Shown: positions 34,571-47,994 of the stretch, one piece after another
Position numbering within the stretch: the stretch's first letter is position 1
Layout of the letters: each line of letters begins with the position of its first letter
NCBI RefSeq assembly: GCF_002865645.1
Contig: NW_020194684.1
Location: 589,308-653,307 of the forward strand
Source: Hyaloscypha bicolor E
Lineage: Eukaryota; Ascomycota; Leotiomycetes; Helotiales; Hyaloscyphaceae
Reading direction: 5' to 3'
DNA length: 64,000 nucleotides
Made by a program: the position numbers and the translations under genes
The notes under the pieces: generated by a model
The model's database searches: none
What the model was told of the DNA's origin: nothing
The model's input: the letters and a program-made list of their open reading frames with translations, nothing else

Positions 34571-34981
34571 TTAACATACCAGACCAGCGCCAATGCCGCC
34601 AAGGGTGCAGATGGGAGTCAAGAGTCTACCAGCAGCAGCCATTGTACCTCCTCGTTGGTACTTGGCCGCCTTGTCTTGAAGGCAGCTGTAGAAACTGCAA
34701 GCGGGTGCAGAGCCAGAGGCTCCATCGTTCATCGATTTCACCCAGTCGTGGGCGCAACCGAACCAGTCAGCGACCTCATAGTCTGGGATGTTTGGGAATT
34801 GGCCTGGTTGAACCCCTCCGATACACTGTTGAGGTGGTGGTCCGTAACCTCCATATTGCTGGGGCTGGTAGCCCGAGTACTGCTGGGGTTGCTGGGGCTG
34901 CTGGTAGCCTTGAGGAGGATATTGGGCTACGGCAATTGAAGCCAACATGGCAAGTGGGATGGAAACAAGAGAGAACTTCAT
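34571..34981 (-). CDS. Small secreted Q/P/Y/G-rich protein with six cysteines
   Basis: 136 aa from an ATG. A signal peptide (MKFSLVSIPLAMLASIAVAQ) precedes a low-complexity PQGYQQPQQPQQYSGYQ segment, then a compact domain with six cysteines (QQC, FGC, PAC, YSC, PIC, VC). That is a candidate set of three disulphides. No family is recognised. Size, secretion signal and even cysteine count fit a candidate effector or wall-associated protein, but this is inference. The stop lies inside GTATGTTAACTTAC, which looks like a donor site, so a short extra 3' exon is possible. Confidence 0.72.
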   Translation of the reverse strand: MKFSLVSIPLAMLASIAVAQYPPQGYQQPQQPQQYSGYQPQQYGGYGPPPQQCIGGVQPGQFPNIPDYEVADWFGCAHDWVKSMNDGASGSAPACSFYSCLQDKAAKYQRGGTMAAAGRLLTPICTLGGIGAGLVC

Positions 34982-35956
34982 GGTGCTGTCCTGGGAGTAG
35001 CAATTAGCCAGTGTTCATTGCCCGAACCTCTAGACTTACTTTGGGGTGGATTTGAGAGTATTATGTTTGAGGTTTTCGTGGGAAGTGTTGGTCCGAAATT
35101 GTTGATGGTTGGCAATTGTCTTGACCACGGGGATGGAGAAGGCTTTTTATATTCTTTTCTTTTGGCCTTGTTTTGCCATATTCTGCTTTGCAGTCCAAAG
35201 CCGCCTCTCAAACGTTTGACTTAAAGATGGTAACCTCTGTGTATATTGCGTGATACCTCAACGTACCTTCCCGATCCGCCGTGGTACTTATTCAATACCA
35301 TGCATTTACCCTGATCTAATGTGATTTGCCCTAACTTGAACTCATCTGACAAGATGTTGTGAAGCCAAAAAGTTAAACTTGAAGAACAAGTAACATGTGA
35401 TGTCAGTCTGAGGACTATTGAAATTTGTGTTATGTTGTATGTACTTTCTCCTGTATCACGTTATACTTTCTTCAGAGGTGAAAACTACCATGGTACTACC
35501 AATAGATGCTTCGATGCGCCAATTGAGTCTTTTTTGTCCTACACTTCTGCTTGAACCAGCTCGGCCGCGGCCTGGGGCGAACATTAGATTTCTGTGCAGA
35601 TGCTACAGCAGCTCGAGGGTAGAAATACTTGAGGCCCAAGAACCAGCCACTAATTAGAGTACGGGAGAGGGTGTATGTAGTATGAGAGCCGATTCACTCC
35701 GTTATTGATGTTAAGTGGTTGCGATACAAAAGTTAACTTGGTGTTAGTAAAGAGGTTCGGCCAGCAATTGGCCCCGAATTCCCCCCTTGTCTTCCAATCG
35801 TCGACGTCACTTCACATTACACAGCTACTCCACACTTTGCGCATTTCACACGGCGCAATTTGAAATAGTAGTTAGATGATGCAACATTGAGTACTGGTAT
35901 CACTTCTCCAGGTACCCGCCTCCACCATGCGAGTTTCCGGAACAGTGGTACTGATA
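34982..35956. other. Promoter of the small secreted protein and gene-free spacer
   Basis: No gene seen. The first 200 bp should hold the promoter and 5' leader of the minus-strand secreted protein gene. Confidence 0.35.
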
Positions 35957-38875
35957 CCCCCCGTTCGTCAATACGAGCGATTGATCAATCGCCCTCCCGA
36001 TTGATCAATCATAGCGCCCGATTAATCAATGGGGGGGATTACGATTCGGGCTCCACAGTGGGTCCCGATTAATCAATCGGGACCCCGATTGCCCAATCGG
36101 GTAATATTGAGGTTTCGGGAATGGCAAAAGCAGTATATATTAGTATACTTCACCCAAATCAAGCTTTATTATACATGCCTCCCACTTCGTCTAGGTGCTT
36201 TTATAGCTACCCTAGCCCTTTTTGGTACCCTCACACCCACTTGTTCACCTGATTCCCCTTCTCTAGCTCCATCCTCACGTGCTTGCTCAATAGCTACTCT
36301 CTTCTTTGCTCTCTCAGATACCCTTCCAGCCTTCTGAACTGACGAAATTGAACCCCAGTTATTCTCCTTTGCCACTGCTTTAGGGAGGGTAATTTTGTCT
36401 TTCTTGTAGGCCGCACCAGTAATAGGCAAATCAGGATAAGTTAATTATAAAGCAACTTTATTAAGAGTATTATGCGGCCAGAGGGTTATAAGCTCACCAT
36501 GCTTAGTAGTCAACCGGTAGCCCTGTTTTTAATTAGCTTTAGCCAAAAGTATATCCTCATAAGTTACATACCTTTGAAGTCTTTTCCAGAACTCTCACTG
36601 GAATCCGAGCCATTTCTGTACTAAATCAATATTACTTTGGGATCTATAGGGTTGCGATCTCCTGAATATCATATTCAAGAGCTTTAGTACTAGCCCTCTT
36701 TACTATCTTCTCTTACTATTTCTTTATATGCTCCGTAATCCTCTTAGTTAGTTTAGATAAAATTATCTCCTCTGCTACTTCCTCCTGTTCTGCTTCCTCA
36801 TTAACAAATAAGCTATTCTCTCCATTCTCTTCTTCTCCTTAAACCTTAATAGTAGATAATTATTCAGAAGCACCACTCTCATTAATATTAATTTCCCTCT
36901 CTCCTAAGGCTATACGTATACGGCAAGCACTCTCCTTATAATTCAGGAAATTAGTAGGTGGCTTTCGTCCAAACCAGACCTCGTACGGCGTATTACCCTT
37001 AGGAAGGGCAGATATAGCCGTAGTATTAATTACCCATATAATCAAAGGAAGTAATTATATCCAAGATTGGATACCAGTATCCGCTCGTACGGCCCGCAGT
37101 CGTTTCTTGAAGATTCGATTAGTAACCTCAATAGAGCCCTGAGATTGGGGGTAATAAGCTCGTCCGCGAATAATCTTTATCCCTCTCTTCTTGCAAACCT
37201 TAATTACTTTCCCCTTAAACTCGCCCCCATTATCACAGGCTAGAATAGCAATATACCCATTATTATTTAGCCATTTAATAAGCTCATCCGCAGCTTCGTC
37301 CGCAGTCTTAGCCTTAAGCCCACGGATCCAAACGAACTTGGAAAAATGGCATTTCAATTGCCAGATCCACGTATATTCTTTATCCGGATCATGCTATAAT
37401 AATATTAGTAAGTGGTATAGATAAAAATTGCGATTTTTATGATTTTCGCGAAAATCGCGAAAATCGCGAAAATCGCAGGAAAAGCTCAAAAATGCAGGAA
37501 ATGCAGGAAATACAGGAAAGGCTAAAATAGGGGTAAATCATATGACTTAGGGAACACTTACACGGAAATCTATTAAATCCAGAACCATACGCTGGCCAGG
37601 ATAATGAGATTGAATGGGTATTACCCCTGTATTATTCTTTTGAGCCTTCTCCTTATTACAATGAGCACAATAGGCACTTATCCAAGCGTGATTATTACGG
37701 GATAAGCCATACCAAAGTCGTCTTATATACTCAAATATAGTATTAGAAGCTATTATATAATTAGTATAAAAATTAGTAGCTTTAAGGGAATACTTACCTA
37801 CATGTATTAATTTCTCATGAATAGTAGTCAAAATCTCAAAGGCATTATTATAGCAAAGAGTATACCGGGCTAGAAGGATCTCATTGCGGCGAGTATCGTG
37901 GTACTCCTTACGATATACTTAATTATCCTGAAGCTCGTACAAGTGGGATTCGTGCTTAATATTAGCCTAGTAGCGCTTCTCTGCCTTAGTTCCACCAGGA
38001 AGCGGAGCATTAGGATTTTGAAGCCACTATCTAATATCCATACGTTTCCTAGTAGTAAGAATTTTCCTACTACTCCCCTTAGCAAGCCTCTAATCCCATG
38101 CAGCTTCGTCTTTGGCAGACTAATTATTAGTAGGCTCTTTAGTAATTAGGGAGGGCAAAAACTAGGTGCCAGACGAACGAGCTCCTGGAGTAGTAATATT
38201 AAAATATTACTCTGCTCGCCCATAAATACGCTAACGAGGCGTATACGGGGTTAGGGATAAACGAAGGGTTAAAAGAGACATATTAGAAGTAAGGTAATTA
38301 ATTAATTAAGAGATATAAAAATCAGTGGTTATGCTTGGTAAATTAGTGCTTGTGGTACTTGTAGTATAAACTGTATCTAGAAAATAAGGGAGTAAAGGCC
38401 CCATATATATCTAGAAGCTCTGGAGAAGTGTCTTTACCCCTATTATTACTTCCCTTAATGCCTAGAAAAAAATTAAATAAACTATATAATACTATAGGTA
38501 TAGCATAAATAAGTGAGGTATAAGCGAAATAAGAAAATTAGACTTGAGGATATACTTAGTATTAAATATTAGAAATCTATATTATAGCATAAAGAGTAAG
38601 GCTTAAGCGAAGTGAAGAACATAGAATTAAGGATATATTTAGTATGAACTAGTAAGTAAAAGCTTTTAGCTCCCTTAGCCCCATTAGCCCCGAAACCCCA
38701 ATATTATACGATTGATCAATCGGGACATCGATTGATTAATCGGGACCCACTGTGGAGCCCGAATCGTAATCCCCCCCCCATTGATTAATCGGGCGCTACA
38801 ATTGATCAATCGGGAGGGCGATTGATCAATGGGAGGGGGCGATTGATCAATCGCTCGTATTGACGAACGGGGGGG
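35957..38875 (-). mobile_element. Ginger/KRBA2-like DNA transposon with long palindrome-array TIRs
   Basis: The left end (35957 to about 36119) and right end (38691-38875) are long inverted repeats of about 160-185 bp. Both run from the outer CCCCCCGTTCGTCAATACGA inward to a TTTCGGG word. They are built from repeated CGATTGATCAATCG or CGATTAATCAATCG palindromes plus a shared CTCCACAGTGGGTCCC word. The right arm has one additional unit. Inside, on the minus strand, lies a retroviral-type integrase. Such integrases between TIRs define Ginger-like cut-and-paste transposons. The target duplication is unclear; AACAGT occurs near both ends. Confidence 0.7.
36169..38150 (-). pseudogene. Integrase-type transposase (KRBA2/Ginger-like), degenerate
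   Basis: Reading minus, the N-terminal part has HEKLIHVGKYSLKATNFYTN and a zinc-binding CAHCNKEKAQKN. The DDE core follows: DLIDFR, then KCHFSKFVWIRGLKAKTADE, CDNGGEFKGK and QSQGSIEVTNR, which keep both Asp residues and the Glu. An intron probably separates DLIDFR from HDPDKEYTWIWQ (donor GTAAGT near 37546, acceptor TATTATAG near 37397). It contains short GCGATTTTC and CAGGAAATG tandem repeats. The C-terminal part ends in a basic tail (RVPKRARVAIKAPRRSGRH). Stops in the N-terminal 60 codons and between 36430 and 36860 suggest it is no longer active. Confidence 0.65.
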
Positions 38876-40271
38876 AACAGTACGGGTGTTCTTCAAAATT
38901 TTCGGATCCCGTGAGACATGAGCCAAAAATGTGCAACGATATCTCGGGAGGTGCAGAGGTTCTCGTTAGGAGTGTGGGGTCTTGTTGTATCGGTACACGC
39001 TTCCTGTACGCAACATATCACTGCATTGGGCCCAGGGTATGAGGCAAGTCGAGACGGGAGGTTACAGTACACGTTATTTAGCTTCCGTATTAGCTTCCCC
39101 GCCTCTTGGATAATGCTGGATCTTGTGGGACCTCACTTATTGACAGTTTAAGACTCATTTTAACTTTCCTCGTGACCAAGGCTTATATGTCTGACAGAAG
39201 ACTGTCGAAATCAAAGGATTTCGAGGCCACAGGATAGACTAGAATAAATCCTAGATCTGGACCAATATCAAAAACACCCAGTATCTGTCATTTAGACGCC
39301 CCGGAGAGGCCGCTCACCAAACTTTTGGTTGCACTGTTGCGCTAGAATGGACCCCGACTTTATATTAATTTTATGAATTGCGTGTTAGTGAAAATGACTG
39401 TGTTTCCAAGTGCAAAACTCTCGCTCTGTTGTACAAAACAAGAAGTGGGTTGTAAAAAGAGGCAGTGGTTTGAAATCAGGTACTATTTGTTAGGAAAAGA
39501 TCAACAGTCTGGCAGAACGGACGAGTGTTTGTAACAAGACATAATTGTTTTCACCGGGCATTGTTCTGGGGCAAGGATCAACCATTCCATAGAAATGAAG
39601 ACTATTGCAAGACGCTGCCGCGGTTTCTAAACGGAGATTGGTCGGTATGGGACAAGAGACGATGCTGGGCTAGTTACGACAGTTCTACAGGGTATCACTA
39701 GCACTGGGATGGGTATGGTCAGCGTCGTGGGCCTACAGCACTAAGGTTGAATTCTATGATGAAACTTAGAAAGGTAGCCCCTGAGGTGGCTTGCACATTT
39801 GCATACGTGTACCACTGTCTGCTGTGCAAATGACTGTGCTACTTCCATCCTTATTGAAGTAGCCGAATACTAGGTAGAGAACCCAGCCGGCCGTTATAGC
39901 ATGCATGGAAACGTGCGTGAAAATTGCTTTGTGGACATAGGGTTTACGCAGGAGCTCTAGGAGGAAGTGGTGATGCTGCGTAACTCTGAAAACCAGATTT
40001 GCGACGTATGCTGTGATACAATGGCCGGTACGTTTCTTCACCAGTATTGTTGGAAGTATCGTTGTGATGTGCCCTTGCTCGCACTAAGAATTAGAGGAGT
40101 TTTGTAGAGAGCCAATGAAGCTAGTGTAGTGAAAGAAGAAAGTAATATAAGTAGTGGCTAATATTAGCCATGAAAGCCAAACTTCAGAGCACTCACACTT
40201 ATTACATCTGAACAGATTCGTACTCTTCAGCTTTCTCTGTCTATTTTCTTCTTTTTTACCACCTCTGCAAT
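38876..40271. other. Intergenic
   Basis: No recognisable gene. One minus-strand frame (39766-40041) is open but has no family signal. The last 200 bp should be the promoter of the glycine-rich protein gene. Confidence 0.35.
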
Positions 40272-41955
40272 ATGCGAGCTCGAAGCATCCCTTTACTTGC
40301 CCTCTTAGCTAGCAATGCCGCTGCCGAAAGCTGCACTGCGGAAGTATCTCAATTGCCATGGAAGTTTGCCGCACCCACAGAGGCATCTTCTTGCCCAAAT
40401 GGGACTTCACTCATTGTGGCTAACGAATGTTTCAAGTTATATGCATGCTCTGGCTCCCCTGCTGAGAGCAGTCATGGTTCTGCTGGAAGAGCATCGCCAG
40501 GACTAACTGGTCAGGGTCCAGCAGGAGGAGGTGGAATTCAAGGCTCAGTTGGAGGAGGCTCGGGTGGTCAGAATCCCCAAATTCCTGCCGTAGGAAATAT
40601 TTATGGTTCAACTGGGGGACCGGGTTCCCATGTTCCAATCATGGGAAGTCAGCCAGTTGGCGGAGGTCTTCACGCTTCTGTTGGAGGAGGCTTTGGAGGT
40701 CAAGCTCCTCTGGAACCACATCCATTTGGAGGCTCAGCTGGAGGAGTTTTCGGAGGTGGTGCTCAAGTTCCCATCGGGGGTTTAGCTGGTGGTATTCTTG
40801 GAAGTGGGTCTCCGGGCCAACTTGGAGGCTTGGCGGGAGGAGTTCACGCAGGCGCTCAAGTTCCAGCCGGGAGCAATCCCAATATCCAGGTTCCAATAGG
40901 AGGGTTGGCTGGAGGTATCCTTGGTGGAGGTGCTCAAGCCCCTGTTGGAGGAATTCCCCATCACCAGATTCCCGTCGGGGGGTCAATCGGTGGTGTTGTC
41001 GGAGGGGGTCCTCCAGCTCCAATCGGCTCCAATCCCAATCTCCAGGGAGGAGCAGCCGGTGGTATTTATGGAGGTGCTCAACCTCCAGTAGGTACAAATC
41101 CAAATCCTCAGGGAGGCTCGGCAGGGGGTGTAATCCGAGGTCAGGTTCCTGTTGGAGGTAGTCATAATCCTCAGGGGGGAGCTGCTGGTGGAGTAAACAC
41201 CCCATTTCTTTGTCCCAAAGCCTAAGCCCCCTAATCCACTGGCCTGGAAGGTGTCTCATCATTCCGACTGGATCCCGGCTCCGCTTTTCCCAAAAAAAAA
41301 TTACGGTGCTAACTGGTTCTAGGTCTACGGTGGTGCTCAAGCTCAAGTCGGTCCCAATTCAAATCCACAAGAAGGCTCAACAAGTGGAGTTTTTGGAGAA
41401 GGCCAAGTTCCAGTGGGAGGAAATCCTTACGCCTCAGCTGGAGGAGTCTTCGACAGCGGTCAAGGCGGCAATCCCAACCCCCAAGTCCCTGTCGGAGGAA
41501 GTGGCGATCACGGTTCCTCATGGAGCTCTCTCTGGACTACATCCTGGGGCACTCAGCCTACTCCATCTCCAGTTGGGGGAGGTCAAAATCCCGCTGGTGG
41601 GGCTTGGAGCACAAGCTGGAGTTGGCGTAGTCAGCCGACTCCTGGTGTTGTTGAGGGAGCTTATGACCCTCATTGTTCAGCCTGGGTCTCGAGCTGGAGC
41701 TCAGCCTGGGGCAATCAAAATCCTCAGCCGACTCAGAGCACTGCATGCGCCAATCAGAATCCCCAGCCCACTCCAGCACTAGGCGGTGGCTCTGGAGGAA
41801 GTCAGAATGCTGGCGGAAATCAGTATGGCCAAATCCCGTACGGTGGATCTCAGTATAGTTGGAGTGCTCAGCCAGCTCAGGGTATGGCTCAGATTCCCGC
41901 CGGTCAGCCGCCAGTCTTGGGAGGCAAGATCAATAATCTTTATGGCAGGCGTTAG
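40272..41955 (+). CDS. Secreted glycine-rich repeat protein
   Basis: Two exons (40272-41192 and 41323-41955) join in phase 0 to 517 aa. The intron is 130 bp, with GCTAAC before the TCTAG acceptor. A signal peptide (MRARSIPLLALLASNAAAES) is followed by a short Cys-containing head (SSCPNGTSLIVANECFKLYAC). About 250 residues of imperfect repeats come next, built on GGxAGGVxGGGAQVPVGG and NPNPQ. The second exon continues the repeats and ends in Trp/Ser-rich units (WSTSWSWRSQPTP). Its fibre-like composition suggests a wall, adhesive or coat protein; the function is unknown. Repeat-number variation between strains would be expected. Confidence 0.8.
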
Positions 41956-42536
41956 TCATCGGTGGTCTTCCTCTCTGGACATCAATAATTGACAATATTG
42001 CGTTTCAAATACTTGTACTTTTAATGAGTTTTCCCCCTTCTCAGGATAGCTTTCTTTTGCCTCTGGGTACTCTCCTAGCAATTAATTCTTTGGATACGCG
42101 GCTGCCTTGACTGTCAACAGTCATCCCTACCACCGCATAAAATCTTATTCCACACAAGTAGGCAGTGGCGTGTTCCCTCTCTCTCTCTATGGTGTATTCA
42201 GATGCCCCCTCGTTATATTTCCTCTACGAGGAGTTGATATGAGTGCTGAGAGGATGGATAGAGTGGCGTAAGAGCTTCTTGATCTTTAATTACTTGGGAA
42301 ATGGCAAAATTTTGCCTATGAAACGCATACGCATACAGTGTTCTTAACGCATTAGGACTATCTGAATCACATCCAGTTTCTCCATTTGAAAGGTTATGAG
42401 AGATTATCCTAGTGGGACTTGTATTCAATGTACTCGAGACGCATAGAATGGTAATACCATAGAAAGTGCCAATGTTGTATAACTGGAGGGAATCGGGAAG
42501 ATGACGAGGAGATTGTTCCACGATAGGATCGAACAG

Positions 42537-43408
42537 TCAGGGAGTAACCGTCAAGAGAGGAACAATACTGCCATCTTGCTTCATCATCTTGACCTTGTCT
42601 TTTGCTTCCTCATTTCCTTCCAATACAGCCTCCACCAAAGTCTTGATATCGGGAGAACTCTCATACTTAAAATAGAGCTGCTTCAGTGCCGGCAAAGTCA
42701 AGATTTTCCAGATCGGTTTCGCGAGTACACCAACATTGCCATGTATGGGGTATTCTAGCCATCCACGACTGTCTGTGTGGGGGTAAGTGATGATATTGAC
42801 CATGGCCGCCGAAACTGACTCAAGCCCCTTGAAGTATTTCGCCAAGGCTCGGCTGACCATCTCCAGTTGGCTGATGTCCTCTTTGCGAACACGGTGGAAA
42901 TTTCTGTGTCGGTTGTAGAAACGCACAAGACAGATGTCGAGCTCGATCTTATGAATGAGAGCAATGCAGTCCTTGGGTACTCGTCTAATGAATTCTTTCA
43001 AGGCTTGCACGTTGACCTGAGAAGTTGAACCCCAGGATCCATTGCCTACGATGAATGTACTGCGTGCGTAGAATAGGGTCTTTGCCTCTTGATTGATTTG
43101 CTTGTTGACTCTCCTTGATGGTAGTTAGTAATTGCTCACAGATTGTCTTACGAACGCTGGAACAAGGAGCACAAATTGTCTCTCGAAGCCCGTAGCACTC
43201 TTTTGAGAGTATTCATCGTTTATCAATCTGAAATAGGAAAGGGGCTCTCCCCAAACACCTACAGTAAGCTCGCAAGGCTGGAGTGTTCTTGCTTCTTCCG
43301 TACATGCTCTTTGCGGGGCGAAGCGATTGGGATTGGCTCATCGAGGATGATCAGAAGGTCGTAGATGCTGTTTCTGATCTCAGGCGGAAGGCCCGTGAGC
43401 TTTGCCAT
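42537..43408 (-). CDS. 2EXR/F-box-like fungal protein
   Basis: Two exons (43408-43263 and 43113-42537) join in frame to 240 aa across a 149-bp intron with ACTAAC before its end. The opening MAKLTGLPPEIRNSIYDLLI is the motif that starts fungal 2EXR/F-box-like proteins. The join yields LLRVNKQINQEAKTLFYARS, the matching second motif. The frame is open further upstream to about 43576 without another ATG. Function is unknown; some relatives have substrate-receptor-like layouts. Confidence 0.75.
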
Positions 43409-44355
<947 letters not shown>

Positions 44356-45566
44356 GGTAAGTTACCTATACGTGCGTTGACAAACCAGAGGGGAAGGATG
44401 GGCACGAAACAAAAACGGGGAATCTGCGTTAAAAATGGCTGTACTCAAGAGCACGGTGTAACGAGATCAGCCAAGAGACTTCATGATGTTCAAGGGTTCA
44501 CGAAACAAACCTAAGCCCCACCAACCGGAGGAGGAAGGAAACGGGTCGAAATAGATAGGTCGAGAGGGCCCGACTATGACTTCTTACCTTATAATATTGG
44601 TTTCACTGCATGTAAGTAACTGCTGGCGAGATTGAGGGGCTAAAGGTCAGCACAGACCAACAGCCATGCCCTCCTCGGCGGGCCACAATGACTCCCGAGC
44701 CCGCCGGTGTTCTACATCTTATATCTACAGCTTGTGCCGCAATATTCCTATTAATTCTCCCTGTGAGACTTTGGAAGCTTCGCAGTTCTGGCATTAGAAG
44801 TGTTCCAAGCTGGAAAGGGCGCTTCAAAGCTGTTAGTATCTTAGTATCTCCCATCTCGGGAACCTGAAGCTTCTCCCTTGGCCTAATCATGTCGCTAGGC
44901 TCTCGGGCTATTACTTTCCATTACATTATTCGTGTACTGGACAAAAGTTTCAAGCTTAGATGTTCAGCATGAGGCTCATTGTCGGTTCTCCCTGTTTGCC
45001 TCCTCAAATGCTTCGCTGGGCCTCGGCCTACTTCTGCTCCTAGAACAGCGGCGCCCTCATCAGATTTCAGATCTAGCCACGCGATACCTTCTTGTGTTTG
45101 TACTGTGCGATGTCGTCTATCTAACTATGCCATCCGACATTGCTGGGCATTCGACTCTCTCCCGGCCGGTGCTTCTTCGCTGTTACATGCAATCGACGCT
45201 GTTAATCTTCGAATATGGCACACAACGCCCCGCCCTTGATGTTTTTAGCAGGCACCAATTTCCCCAGGAGCTCCACGGCCTCTTCAGTCGGCTCCTGTTT
45301 CTGTGGATCAACCTAATCCTCCTTCAGGGATGTAAGGATATTTTCACCCAAGCAGATATGCCACCGCTAAACCAAGACATGATGCCAGAGTCCACAAGAA
45401 AGTCAATGGTTGAGATATGGTCTCAACGAGGTCAGCAAAGGGCCCCTCAAAATCGCTTATCGTTTTGCTTCTCACTTGTGGAATAGCAAAACCCGAAACG
45501 CAGAAGAGTCTACCCCCTGGCTGTGCTGAAGTGCCAGAGAGCTACAGTACTAGCCAACTGATATTA

Positions 45567-45830
45567 CGAGCCTAGTCAGATAAGTCTGTGTCGCACAGGG
45601 CATTTTAGCGAGTATTTTCAGGCTGTCGAAAACCCAAGTCAGCTACTTCACTTGTATTTAATTAAACAACCACTTATTATTTATCTTACATTTTAATAAT
45701 TATAATAGAGAAGAGGTTAAATTATAATGTTAACCCCTAAACTAATTACTTGTTACATTGCGCAAAAAGTTTAAAAAAATATTTGTTAGTGAAATGCCCT
45801 GTGCGATACAGACTTATCTGACTAGGCTCG
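45567..45830. mobile_element. 264-bp MITE with 39-bp TIRs and TTA duplication
   Basis: The left arm begins CGAGCCTAGTCAGATAAGTC and the right arm is its complement over 39 bp with one mismatch. TTA flanks both ends (45564-45566, 45831-45833). A 3-bp TTA duplication fits PIF/Harbinger (Tourist-like) elements, though TA-type insertion cannot be ruled out. It lies inside the ABCC pseudogene. The core is AT-rich. Confidence 0.8.
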
Positions 45831-46429
45831 TTAGACACGACCCCGTACCACACCACACTTCTCATTCCCACCCCATATTAATTACTTAATTACTTAATAA
45901 CTACTAGGGCAATTCACGTGCAAATTGCATCGTTTTAATTATCGCAATTCGCTCTTTTATATGCCCAAATATTATACAGTTTCATCCGTCTAATTATCTT
46001 AATATTTAGTATACCACCTATCGGCCGCAATACAAGCCTTTATTCTCGCCGGTATACTTGTATATAAACTATCGAATAACCCCTTATCTAATATACCCTA
46101 CGCCGCTTGAATATAAGACTCTAGCCTCTGTCTTGTATACTCTGACTCTGATTTATCTGCCGCTACCTCTGGGAATATCTTATAGGTCTATAACGGCGGG
46201 ATCGAGGCAATGGTACAAAGGCTCAAAGATCCAGGAAAATCCCATATATTGAGAATACTAAGCTAAAGAGAAGAAGGAGAAAGAGAAGGAAAGGGAGTAA
46301 AAGGAGGGAAATACTAGCTAAAATCACTGAAACGCCGGCTAGCTAGGTGAAACCAGTCATGTGACAGCCACCCCCCTTTAGCCCCCAGCCAGCGCCGTTA
46401 CAAGGTCCTTATTTTCAGGTGCTACTAGA

Positions 46430-47907
46430 TATACTTAATTGGGTTAAGATCAGGGAAGTATACGGGCCAATTTACTATCTGTATAATACCATAGAGTGCA
46501 AACCAAGCCTGAACTATATATACCCGGTATATAGAAGCATTATCTTGTATAAACAAGTAACTATCGTCAAGTTATAAGAAAATTGGGGCTACTTCTGTAT
46601 TACAAACCTCCAGGTAGGAGTTAGCTAAGTACCCATACTTTGTCGACTCAAAATCGCGGTCCATAATATAATAATTGGACCTCCTATAGTCCCAAAAGTA
46701 TTCCCAGACCATAATCTTTATATTCTTGCCCGTACTATAGATTTGAACCATCTCCTTATACCACTTTTGCTCCGGTATACGAAAGCACCATTCCCCCCTT
46801 TTACCCCGCCCCCGCTCTACAGAACACTCGTCACTCCACACCACCAAGCCCCACTCCTCTTCTGTCCATCCTTCTCGTACGAGACACCAAGCAAGCCGTG
46901 CTATCGCGTGAGCTTCTGTAAGCTCCGGGCGTCTCTTTGCTCTCCAATTGCATATGCCATGCCTCTTGAGGATCCAGGCTTGGCAAAAATACTTTTGGTA
47001 TCGATAAGGTATTGATACTGGATGGTATTACTTAGGTATCGCAAGAATCGATACTTGGCCTTAAATTATCTCTTCCATTTATTATTTAATTTATATAATA
47101 ATATATTTATATATAATTTCTTTATTTTCTAGTCTTTCTATTAAAGGAATTACTTAATATTATTAATAAAAGTTAATATTATTTTAATTTAAAAAAGCTC
47201 TCGTATTCGGAAAATTTAGTATCGTATTCGTATCTCTTATCGGAACGCTTATTATAAGCGAGCCTCACGAAAATCTCAAAAGCTATTTTTTGCTTAAAAT
47301 AGCCGCATTGAGACGAGTTTTAGTCTAAACTATAAGATAAGTAGCTAAATAGAAAGCCTAAATTAAGTAGAATATTTGCGCTACCAAAAGCTTTCTTATA
47401 AGGGAAGTGGTTCTAAAGTTAATTGCAATTAAAGGGGGGAATTGGGTTCCGGGAATCGATAGGAATCGATACTTTATCGATAGTATCGATACCTTATGAT
47501 TCTGGCATCGATATCTATCGATACCAGAAATTAGGTATTGCTGCCAAGCCTGTGAGGATCTTCTTGATGGTTTTACGCCTATAACCCAGCTCTAATTAAT
47601 TAATAACCTGTTGGTATATATCCTTTGGGTTCAGGCGAACGTAACGGAGGATTTGACGTTCATTGGCATCGGTATATGATTTCTTGCAAGGCTTTCGTGG
47701 TAGGGAGTGGCCGTCGTTGCGCAATTCGTCTTGCTAAAGTGTGTAATTAACGGTGCTGCGAGTCAATTTTAGGTCCTTTGCAATCGAGGTAGGATCTGCA
47801 CCCTCTGAAGCCTTCCCTATAACTTGACCACGTATATAAGGAGAGATCTCTGACCCCTTAGGGCGATTTCCAGAGATGGAGCGTAAAGGAGTGCGTAAAG
47901 GTGGCAT
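46430..47907 (-). pseudogene. Tc1-like DDE transposase, split by a MITE
   Basis: Reading minus from the ATG at 47907, the helix-turn-helix region (SEISPYIRGQVIGKASEGAD, TSIAKDLKLTRSTVNYTL) runs into a TAG stop. It continues to about 47561, where a hAT-type MITE interrupts, and resumes at about 46966. The catalytic part has VVWSDECSVERGRGKRGEW (first Asp), QDNASIYRV (second Asp) and FPDLNPI. The codon where the third acidic residue is expected reads Lys, as a G-to-A change of GAG would give. Several stops confirm inactivity. Confidence 0.8.
46975..47552. mobile_element. 578-bp hAT-type MITE inside the Tc1-like transposase
   Basis: The ends are CAGGCTTGGCA and TGCCAAGCCTG. They are flanked by a perfect 8-bp duplication TGAGGATC (46967-46974 and 47553-47560). 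CAGG-type termini with an 8-bp duplication indicate hAT. Both subterminal regions carry several ATCGATA words. The core is AT-rich and non-coding. Confidence 0.88.
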
Positions 47908-47994
47908 TTTGGGTAATATGTGTAAGGGGGTTGATGGGGGAAATCGCGTCGCGTCGCTTAAATACGCGTTTCGGCTAATATCAGTTGGTGGTGA

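Larger units (their letters stand above)
45840..47980 (-). mobile_element. Tc1/mariner-like transposon, degenerate
   Basis: Contains the transposase remnant described separately. Exact ends were not found. The AT-rich left part (45840-46430) and the right part around 47930-47980 are presumed non-coding ends. The whole unit sits between the two halves of the ABCC pseudogene. Confidence 0.55.

Noticed and set aside
40639..41346. 235-codon minus-strand ORF opposite the glycine-rich gene
   Set aside because: Its Leu/Gln/Arg-rich composition is the mirror of Gly/Pro-rich codons; no signal peptide or domain.
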